Shown: positions 58,118 through 64,000 of the stretch, piece by piece
Numbering within the stretch: position 1 is the first letter of the stretch
How the letters are laid out: each line of letters begins with the position of its first letter
DNA from: Halalkalibacter hemicellulosilyticusJCM 9152
GTDB lineage: Bacteria > Bacillota > Bacilli > Bacillales > Bacillaceae_D
Length of the DNA: 64,000 bases
Assembly: GCF_000513115.1 (NCBI RefSeq)
Contig: NZ_BAUU01000009.1
Coordinates: 1 to 64,000, forward strand
Reading direction: 5' to 3'
Program-made: the position numbers and the translations under genes
The notes under the pieces: generated by a model
Seen by the model: only the letters and a program-made list of their open reading frames with translations
What the model was told of the DNA's origin: nothing
Databases searched by the model: none

Positions 58118-59554
58118 ATGACATGGCATTGGAAGAAGCTTGTACCAGTCGATCGATACTCTGTACGTATTGAACAATACATTACAGAGGAAGACAAACA
58201 GACGATAACATTATTGTACCAACCACTTATAGGTGCCATTGCCAATAGTTTATATGTGACGTTACTCTCTCATTTAGAGAAAGAACAATACTGGAGTAAG
58301 GAATATACTCATCGTCAACTGATGATTGTTCTTGGAACCTCTCTTGAAATCATTTATGAGGAGAGAAAGAAGTTAGAAGCAGTTGGATTATTAAAGACAC
58401 ATAAAGCGACAGACGATAATGGTGGTACATACATTTATGACATACAGCCACCTATGACACCTAAACTTTTTTTTGAAAATGATGTATTAAGTGTATACTT
58501 ATTTAATCGACTAGGTAAAACACATTATCGTCAGCTAAGAGATCGTTTTGTTATTGAAACGTTAAATTCACAGCAATTTCAAGATGTGACCTACGCTTTT
58601 GACGAAGTGTTTACGTCGATTCATCACTCTGAGATGGTCTCTAGTTTGAAGTCAGAGGATAGTAATGAGCTCAAAAAGAAGGAAGGTCAAGAGGTCATTA
58701 CGAAGAAAGATCATAATGACTTTAAAATGAATGGTGAGGATTTTGATTTTGAGCTATTAGAAAAAAGCTTAACGTCAACGATTAATGCAGATCAAATATT
58801 AACGGTTGATGTCAGGCAAGCGATTGTTCGACTTGCCTTTGTCTATCGCATTGAACCGTTAGAAATGAGTAGCATTTTATTACAAGCATTATTACATGAT
58901 GACTATGTAGATATAGAAGAACTACGAAAAAAAGCTCAAGAATGGTATAAGGTAGAGCATGGTACGGAGCCGCCGGGTTTGGCATTAAGAACACAGCCAA
59001 TGAATAAGCGAACAATGAATAAGCGCCAAGCACTAACTGAGGAAGAGCGTACGATCCAATTTTACGAAAATACATCACCACTCTCATTGCTTGAAATCCG
59101 TTCAGGTGGAGCAAAGGTACCATTAGCTGATGTGAAAATAATTGAATCATTAATGCTCGATCATAAGTTAAATCCGGGTGTTGTCAACGTCTTGCTAGAT
59201 TTTATATTATGGAGTCAGGATATGAAGCTTTCGAAGGCGCTAGTTGATAAAATAGGTGGGCACTGGTCAAGAAAAAAGGTTCAAACCGTAAAAGAAGCGA
59301 TGATGATTGCTTTAAAAGAGCAAGAAAAAACGAAAAAGCAATCTAATAGTCATTCAACAACTACAAAACGTGCAAATGGCCAAAGAAAAACGAATAGCCG
59401 TCGAGATCAATTGCCTAAATGGTTGTTGGAAGAGCAAGAAAACCAGAAAAATGATGCGAATGAACAATCATTGAAACCGAGAGCAGAACGGGAACAAAAG
59501 CAAGAGAAGAGCTTTGCTGAATTGTTAGCAGAGCGTAATAAACGAAAGGAATAG
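58118..59554 (+). CDS. dnaB: Replication initiation and membrane attachment protein DnaB
   Basis: Gram-positive helicase-loading co-factor (not the helicase itself). The 478-residue protein has two DnaB/DnaD-type domains: an N-terminal winged-helix region (about 20-110, VDRYSVRIEQYITEEDKQTI) and a C-terminal DnaB_2 domain (about 350-420, SPLSLLEIRSGGAKVPLAD), then a basic, low-complexity tail. Start at 58118 (MTWHWKKLVPVDRY) after AAAGGGAGG; the frame extending back to the nrdR stop is rejected. Precedes dnaI by 12 bp. Confidence 0.95.
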   Translation: MTWHWKKLVPVDRYSVRIEQYITEEDKQTITLLYQPLIGAIANSLYVTLLSHLEKEQYWSKEYTHRQLMIVLGTSLEIIYEERKKLEAVGLLKTHKATDDNGGTYIYDIQPPMTPKLFFENDVLSVYLFNRLGKTHYRQLRDRFVIETLNSQQFQDVTYAFDEVFTSIHHSEMVSSLKSEDSNELKKKEGQEVITKKDHNDFKMNGEDFDFELLEKSLTSTINADQILTVDVRQAIVRLAFVYRIEPLEMSSILLQALLHDDYVDIEELRKKAQEWYKVEHGTEPPGLALRTQPMNKRTMNKRQALTEEERTIQFYENTSPLSLLEIRSGGAKVPLADVKIIESLMLDHKLNPGVVNVLLDFILWSQDMKLSKALVDKIGGHWSRKKVQTVKEAMMIALKEQEKTKKQSNSHSTTTKRANGQRKTNSRRDQLPKWLLEEQENQKNDANEQSLKPRAEREQKQEKSFAELLAERNKRKE

Positions 59555-59566
59555 GGGGGGAAACCG

Positions 59567-60502
59567 ATGGAATCGATTCAAAAATCCCTTAAACAATGGA
59601 CTGAGAATAAGCAGCTTCAAGATCGATTAAAAGAGGCTAGAAATACATTAGTAAAAGATTCGATTGTTCGTCAAGCTCTAGAGGCGCAGGAAGCTACTAT
59701 TACAGAAGATATGATTGAACGAGCACTCGTGAATTTATATGAATACAAAAAGGAACGTACTCATTGCGGAGAATGTCCAGGGCTATCAGCCTGTCCCAAT
59801 ATGATGAAGGGCTATCAGCCTAAGCTAACAGTCGTTCGTCAATCAATTGAGCTGTCCTATCATCCATGTGAGAAGAAGATGGCAGCAGAACAAGATCGTA
59901 AGCAACGTGAGATGATTAAGTCGTTTTATGTTCCAAAAGAAATTCTTTCAGCGACTTTCGATACGTTAGAGCATGAACCAAGTCGTGAAGAAGCAAGTCG
60001 TTTAGCACTATCTTTTTCACTAGAGGCTAATCCTGGGGAAGATGGTCATGGCTTATATTTTTATGGTAAATTTGGTGTTGGTAAGACGTATTTAATGGGA
60101 GCTGTTGCTAACGAATTGAAGGATCGCGGCGTACCTTCATTTCTTGTCTATACACCTGATTTTTTTCGAGAGATGAAGCAATCGATTGGTGATGGAACGT
60201 TTCAAGAGAAAATAGATATTGTCAAAAGAGCTCCCGTATTAATTTTAGATGATATTGGTGCTGAAACAATTTCTGCTTGGGTACGAGATGATGTACTCGG
60301 TGTCATTTTGCAATATCGAATGCTTGAAAAGCTCCCTACCTTATTTACGTCTAATTATGACTATGAAGAATTAGAACGTCATTTATCCTATTCAGATAAG
60401 GGTGGAATTGAAGAACTGAAAGCAAAGAGGATTATGGAGCGAGTTAAGCATTTTACCTCATTTGTAAAGGTGGAAGGGACAAATCGACGCAAGCGCTTAT
60501 AA
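59567..60502 (+). CDS. dnaI: Primosomal helicase loader DnaI
   Basis: AAA+ ATPase that loads the replicative helicase. The 311-residue protein has an N-terminal helicase-binding zinc region (Cys67, Cys70, Cys76, His99, Cys101) and an AAA+ domain with Walker A GKFGVGKTYL (about 167-176), Walker B VLILDDIGAE and sensor TLFTSNYDYEEL. AGGGGGGGAAA precedes the ATG. Operon with dnaB. Confidence 0.96.
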   Translation: MESIQKSLKQWTENKQLQDRLKEARNTLVKDSIVRQALEAQEATITEDMIERALVNLYEYKKERTHCGECPGLSACPNMMKGYQPKLTVVRQSIELSYHPCEKKMAAEQDRKQREMIKSFYVPKEILSATFDTLEHEPSREEASRLALSFSLEANPGEDGHGLYFYGKFGVGKTYLMGAVANELKDRGVPSFLVYTPDFFREMKQSIGDGTFQEKIDIVKRAPVLILDDIGAETISAWVRDDVLGVILQYRMLEKLPTLFTSNYDYEELERHLSYSDKGGIEELKAKRIMERVKHFTSFVKVEGTNRRKRL

Positions 60503-60597
60503 TGGAACTTATTCCCTTTGCGAGCTTCTTCTCTTTCCGTTCATGCTTAACTATGATACGATGAATTCATATATTGCTAGAGTACGGAGGTTACGTC

Positions 60598-61707
60598 ATG
60601 AGCATAGATGCAATTTTAGAAAGAGCGGTCAATGGTGAACGTTTATCGATGGAGGATGCGGTTGCTTTATATGAAAGTGATGAAGTAGAAAAAATGGGGG
60701 AAGCAGCTAATCAGGTTATGTTAAAGTGGCATCCTGATCCCGTTGCAACATTTGTCATTGGTCGTAATGTGAATTATACGAATTTCTGTGATACGTATTG
60801 CCGTTTTTGTGCGTTTTATCGTGCGCCAGGGCATAAAGAAGGCTATGTATTAAATAATGAAGAGATTTTTAAGAAGATAGAGGAAACACTAGAGGTCGGC
60901 GGTACGGAGATTTTAATGCAAGGTGGAACAAACCCAGACTTGCCACTTAGCTATTATACGAATTTACTAAAGGAGATTAAGGAGCGTTACAACATATGGA
61001 TGCATTCCTTTTCCCCTGCTGAGGTGTGGAAAATCGCTGAGGTTTCGAATATGTCTGTTGAAGATGTATTACGTGAATTGCATGAAGCTGGCTTAGACAG
61101 TATGCCTGGTGGAGGAGCTGAGATTCTAACAGAAGAGACTCGCTTACGTGTTAGTCGTTTGAAGGTTACTTGGGAACAATGGATTGAAGCGATGAAAGCG
61201 ACGAAACGAGTCGGGATGCATGGAACAGCGACAATGGTTATAGGGTTTGGAGAATCATTTGAAGAAAGAGCTCTCCATTTACAACGTGTTCGTGATGCCC
61301 AAGATGAGACGGAATGCTTTACAGCTTTCATTTCATGGCTATTACAGCCAGAGAATACGGGAATGTATAAGACAAAGAAACTAACACCTAGAGATTATTT
61401 GAAAAATGTGGCGATATCGCGACTGTTTTTAGATAACATCGCTAATTTCCAATCATCGTGGGTCACGATGGGTCCAGAAATTGGAAAAATGTCGTTGCAG
61501 TATGGATGTAATGACTTCGGTAGCACGATGATGGAAGAAAATGTTGTATCTGCTGCAGGGGCGACACATAAAGTAAATACGAATTTAACGTTACAATTAA
61601 TTCGTGAAGCTGGTAAAATTCCAGCCCAACGAGATACAGGATACAACATTTTAAAAGTGTATCATGAAGACGAGACCGCCGATAAGGATTTTGTGATGCA
61701 AAATTAG
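60598..61707 (+). CDS. mqnC: Cyclic dehypoxanthinyl futalosine synthase MqnC
   Basis: Radical-SAM enzyme of the futalosine route to menaquinone, converting dehypoxanthine futalosine to its cyclic form. The 369-residue protein has the cluster motif CDTYCRFC (Cys64, Cys68, Cys71) and a C-terminal region with SSWVTMGPEIGKMSLQYGCNDFGSTM (quoted in part: WVTMGPEIGK, CNDFGSTM). Start at 60598 after CGGAGGTTACGTC. B. subtilis uses the classical Men pathway and has ytxB at this place. No other mqn gene is in the window. CofH-like relatives exist, so the call depends on overall similarity. Confidence 0.88.
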   Translation: MSIDAILERAVNGERLSMEDAVALYESDEVEKMGEAANQVMLKWHPDPVATFVIGRNVNYTNFCDTYCRFCAFYRAPGHKEGYVLNNEEIFKKIEETLEVGGTEILMQGGTNPDLPLSYYTNLLKEIKERYNIWMHSFSPAEVWKIAEVSNMSVEDVLRELHEAGLDSMPGGGAEILTEETRLRVSRLKVTWEQWIEAMKATKRVGMHGTATMVIGFGESFEERALHLQRVRDAQDETECFTAFISWLLQPENTGMYKTKKLTPRDYLKNVAISRLFLDNIANFQSSWVTMGPEIGKMSLQYGCNDFGSTMMEENVVSAAGATHKVNTNLTLQLIREAGKIPAQRDTGYNILKVYHEDETADKDFVMQN

Positions 61708-61720
61708 TGACTGAAGCAAA

Positions 61721-61854
61721 AAGAAGAGGCTGGGACATAACAAAAGTGTTTAGTTGAGAATCCGAACATTTACAGGACGTAGCGGAGAGTGTGCTCTACT
61801 CTGTATTTGTTTGGGTTCTCATTTTTTTTAATACTTATTGTTCCAGCCTCTTTT
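61721..61854. repeat. GAGGCTGGGACATAAC palindromic repeat, copy B
   Basis: Outer arms AAGAGGCTGG (61724-61733) and CCAGCCTCTT (61843-61852), with GTGTTTAG, TGAGAATCCGAAC and GGGTTCTCATTT in the same order as copy A at 17383-17525. It begins 14 bp after the mqnC stop and may terminate it. Confidence 0.7.
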
Positions 61855-61975
61855 GTGTTATTTCTTATGTAGGCAAAATTTCAAGCGTCAAATGAAATTT
61901 TCTTATCATGTTCCTTCTTACTCCTTCATACGATGGGAGTAGAGCCTGTCTGAAAGCTATTGTAAGGGGGAATAA

Positions 61976-62839
61976 GTGTTGATTGCTATTCATTTTGAAG
62001 AAGAGGAAGATTGTAAAGCATTGTACGATCAATTTGAATATTATTTTCAAAAGTTCTCAATGATTGGATTAGGAGGTTCCATCATGATCGATGATACATG
62101 CTCCCTTCTCATTGAGTACAAGCAAAAAGACGTCGATTTCTATGAAGCGTTTCATCCATTTATTGTTTCGATATTAACAGATTATGTCATTGACTCTCAG
62201 GAGGAAGAGTGGTTGCTTGATATTATTGAAACGATGTTCTATTTCCAAGATGAAGAAGAGAAGCGACAAATTGTTAGTATTGCCAATGCGATTTTAGAAG
62301 GAGATCGAAAGGAACTGCCTAGAGTAAACGATTTAATGAATAGGCGCTCGCTCATTTATGAAGCTTTTGCTACTCATCTAGAGGAAGAAACGGATTTTTA
62401 TTATGAGCCGTTTCTCACGTTTCGATTGAGAGAGTATGGAGAGTGTTTAATTGATTGTGTTGAATTAGCGATTGATGAATACATGCTTGAGCAAGAGTAT
62501 CAGAATATGATAGAGGGCTTTCGACATTACGTACAGGATCATAAAGCGAAAATGGAAATCATTTATCTCATTCATAATGAATCCTTCACATTTTTGGATG
62601 AACAATTTCGCAAGCTGACTCGCGATGAATTAATGTTTTATTTGAATGATGATATCGTATTTGAACAAGAAGTTGAAATAGAAGAAATGGTCATTAGTCC
62701 ACTTGTAAGTATGCTACCAAAGTCGGTTCATATCTTTTCTGATGACCCAGATCATGGCGTCATCATGTCGATTCAATCGATATTTCAAGAACGATTACAC
62801 GTGTATCCTCTTAAAATGTATGAAAAAGAGTGGCGTTAA
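61976..62839 (+). CDS. ytxC: Putative sporulation protein YtxC
   Basis: A 287-residue, acidic, mostly helical protein of the YtxC family, found in spore formers upstream of thrS; function is not established. The N-terminus reads IAIHFEEEEDCKALYDQF and the core EYGECLIDCVELAIDEYMLEQEYQ. Start GTG at 61976 (five bases after AAGGGGG); a TTG one codon later is possible. Position between dnaI and thrS supports the name. Confidence 0.85.
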   Translation: MLIAIHFEEEEDCKALYDQFEYYFQKFSMIGLGGSIMIDDTCSLLIEYKQKDVDFYEAFHPFIVSILTDYVIDSQEEEWLLDIIETMFYFQDEEEKRQIVSIANAILEGDRKELPRVNDLMNRRSLIYEAFATHLEEETDFYYEPFLTFRLREYGECLIDCVELAIDEYMLEQEYQNMIEGFRHYVQDHKAKMEIIYLIHNESFTFLDEQFRKLTRDELMFYLNDDIVFEQEVEIEEMVISPLVSMLPKSVHIFSDDPDHGVIMSIQSIFQERLHVYPLKMYEKEWR

Positions 62840-62852
62840 TTTTGAAATAGAC

Positions 62853-62881
62853 TTGATTTTCTCGTTTGTGCTCCCTATAAT
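62853..62881 (+). promoter_or_regulatory. Sigma-A promoter of thrS
   Basis: TTGATT (62853-62858) and a perfect TATAAT (62876-62881) are separated by 17 bp, placing the start near 62888. Confidence 0.82.
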
Positions 62882-62887
62882 ACTACA

Positions 62888-63165
62888 TAATAGAAATTCT
62901 AGATCTAGATAAGGAAAAGTTACGATGAGGACATGAGATCTATACGAATGTTTACAGAGAGAGAAGTACTTGCTGAAAGCTTCTTACCAGGAGATAGATT
63001 CTTACCACCTCTGAACTACTTAGGGAAACACAAGATTTGTGGAGTATCAAATGTCGGCAACGCAACCGTTATTGCGCAGAGCCACTACGAAAAGCGTAGT
63101 GGGAAGTAAGGGTGGAACCACGAAACCACACTCGTCCCTTTTTTGGAGGGATGGGTGTTTTTTTA
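62888..63165 (+). promoter_or_regulatory. T-box riboswitch of thrS
   Basis: The leader contains the conserved T-box sequence AAGGGTGGAACCACG at 63108-63122, which pairs with the 3' end of uncharged tRNA to form the antiterminator. It is followed by a terminator ACACTCGTCCCT (63128-63139) with AGGGATGGGTGT (63147-63158) and a run of T. A long stem I region lies upstream with an AGTA-type element (62965-62968). The gene identity implies tRNA-Thr as ligand; several ACC triplets are candidate specifiers and I could not choose one by eye. Confidence 0.93.
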
Positions 63166-63230
63166 TGCTAAAATCGTTGTCCTAAAAAAGGTGGGCGAAA
63201 TGAGATTGAACGGTAAAGGAGTAGATTATT

Positions 63231-64000
63231 ATGGGTCAAATAAAAATGACATTTCCAGACGGAGCTGTTAAGGAATTTGCTAGTGGTACGACGACAGAAG
63301 ACATTGCGGCATCCATTAGTCCAGGTTTGAAAAAGAAAGCACTCGCTGGGAAAGTGAATGGCGAGTTACTTGATTTACGTACGCCTATTATAGAAGATGG
63401 TGAGTTCGCGATTATTACACCTGATTCGGATGACGCATTAGAAATCGTTCGACATAGTACGGCTCATGTGATGGCTCAAGCGATTAAGAGGTTATATAAA
63501 GACGTGAAGCTTGGAGTTGGACCTGTTATCGAGGGCGGATTTTATTATGATATTGATTCACCACAATCGTTAACACCAGAAGATTTACCTAAGATCGAGA
63601 AGGAAATGAAGAAAATTATATCAGAAAATTTAGAAGTGAAGCGGATTGAGGTGACTCGTGAAGAAGCGCTTCAACGTTATCAAGACATCGGTGATGAGTA
63701 CAAGCTTGAATTAATTGAAGCAATTCCAGAAGGAGATATGCTGACGATTTATGAGCAAGGGGAATTCTTTGATCTATGTCGAGGCGTTCATATCCCTTCT
63801 ACGAATAAAATTAAAGAATTTAAGCTGCTCAGTCTTGCAGGAGCGTATTGGCGTGGAGATAGTAACAATAAGATGCTTCAACGGATATATGGAACAGCTT
63901 TCTTCTCAAAGGAAGCGTTAAAGGAGCATTTACGCTTATTAGAAGAAGCGAAGGAACGTGACCATCGTAAGCTAGGTAAGGAGCTTGGTATCTTTGCCCT
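63231..64000 (+). CDS. thrS: Threonyl-tRNA synthetase (5' part, runs off the window)
   Basis: Charges tRNA-Thr. The visible 256 codons begin [19 protein letters not shown], a TGS domain (about 1-64), followed by the editing/second additional domain with [15 protein letters not shown] (HxxxH zinc-like motif, about 75-89), GGFYYDID and [22 protein letters not shown] precedes the ATG. The catalytic and anticodon-binding domains lie beyond the window end. Controlled by the T-box upstream. Confidence 0.96.
   Translation, partial: MGQIKMTFPDGAVKEFASGTTTEDIAASISPGLKKKALAGKVNGELLDLRTPIIEDGEFAIITPDSDDALEIVRHSTAHVMAQAIKRLYKDVKLGVGPVIEGGFYYDIDSPQSLTPEDLPKIEKEMKKIISENLEVKRIEVTREEALQRYQDIGDEYKLELIEAIPEGDMLTIYEQGEFFDLCRGVHIPSTNKIKEFKLLSLAGAYWRGDSNNKMLQRIYGTAFFSKEALKEHLRLLEEAKERDHRKLGKELGIFA

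Noticed and set aside
57564-59554. dnaB start at TTG 58019 overlapping the nrdR stop
   Set aside because: The 33 extra residues have no family match, while ATG 58118 has AAAGGGAGG at good spacing.

Overview
The window is a contiguous piece of a low-GC Firmicutes chromosome. Gene order follows the Bacillus rpsD-to-thrS core segment: rpsD, a ytrP/dgcP-like gene, a free-Met-R-sulfoxide reductase, refZ, hisJ, ezrA, nifZ, thiI, sspA, NAD kinase, ytfI, ytfJ, tpx, ytxK, ackA, argGH, ytkL, ytoI, ytpI, nrnA, ytrI/ytrH, dnaE, ytsJ, a fadR-type regulator, accDA, pfkA, pyk, fxsA, citZ, icd, mdh, phoPR, polA, mutM, ytaF, coaE, speD, nrdR, dnaB, dnaI, ytxC, thrS. A small acid-soluble spore protein and several sporulation genes show an endospore former. 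The presence of hflKC and mqnC and the absence of gapB differ from B. subtilis and suggest another Bacillaceae lineage, possibly an alkaliphile; that last point is inference.

Region by region: 1-2.1 kb is AT-rich accessory DNA with a DinB-family gene under a LexA-like operator and a decayed Phd/RelE-type toxin-antitoxin pair. 2.1-12.2 kb carries ribosomal protein S4, c-di-GMP signalling, FtsZ regulation (RefZ, EzrA), histidinol phosphatase and the NifZ-ThiI thiolation pair. 12.2-22.3 kb holds the spore protein, an amidohydrolase, NAD kinase, YtfI/YtfJ, thiol peroxidase, acetate kinase, a YhaM-like exonuclease and an EcsC-family protein. 22.3-31 kb has arginine biosynthesis and small membrane or regulatory genes. 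31-46 kb is central carbon and lipid metabolism with the replicative polymerase DnaE. 46-56 kb has PhoPR, HflKC, PolA, MutM and CoaE. 56-64 kb has SpeD, NrdR, primosome proteins DnaB/DnaI, futalosine-pathway MqnC, YtxC and the start of a T-box-controlled thrS.

The most interesting signals are non-coding. (1) Just downstream of phoR lies a four-hexamer Pho box with exact 11-bp periodicity and a matched -10, which drives only a ~95-nt structured segment ending in a strong terminator: a candidate PhoP-controlled small RNA or an orphaned or attenuated leader. (2) speD has a good sigma-A promoter, a ~140-nt leader with a hairpin, a C-tract that can pair with the ribosome binding site, and a terminator-like hairpin. 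(3) A dispersed family of palindromic elements with GGCACTGAAAAAGTT arms sits between genes, including composite ~170-bp copies in both orientations.

Six conserved genes (the GGDEF gene, the sulfoxide reductase gene, thiI, pyk, citZ, mutM) carry eight small indels, seven of them deletions. Their flanking sequence is otherwise intact, so sequencing or assembly error is the likeliest cause; these genes are annotated over their reconstructed spans. No rRNA, tRNA, CRISPR array, intact insertion sequence or prophage was seen.
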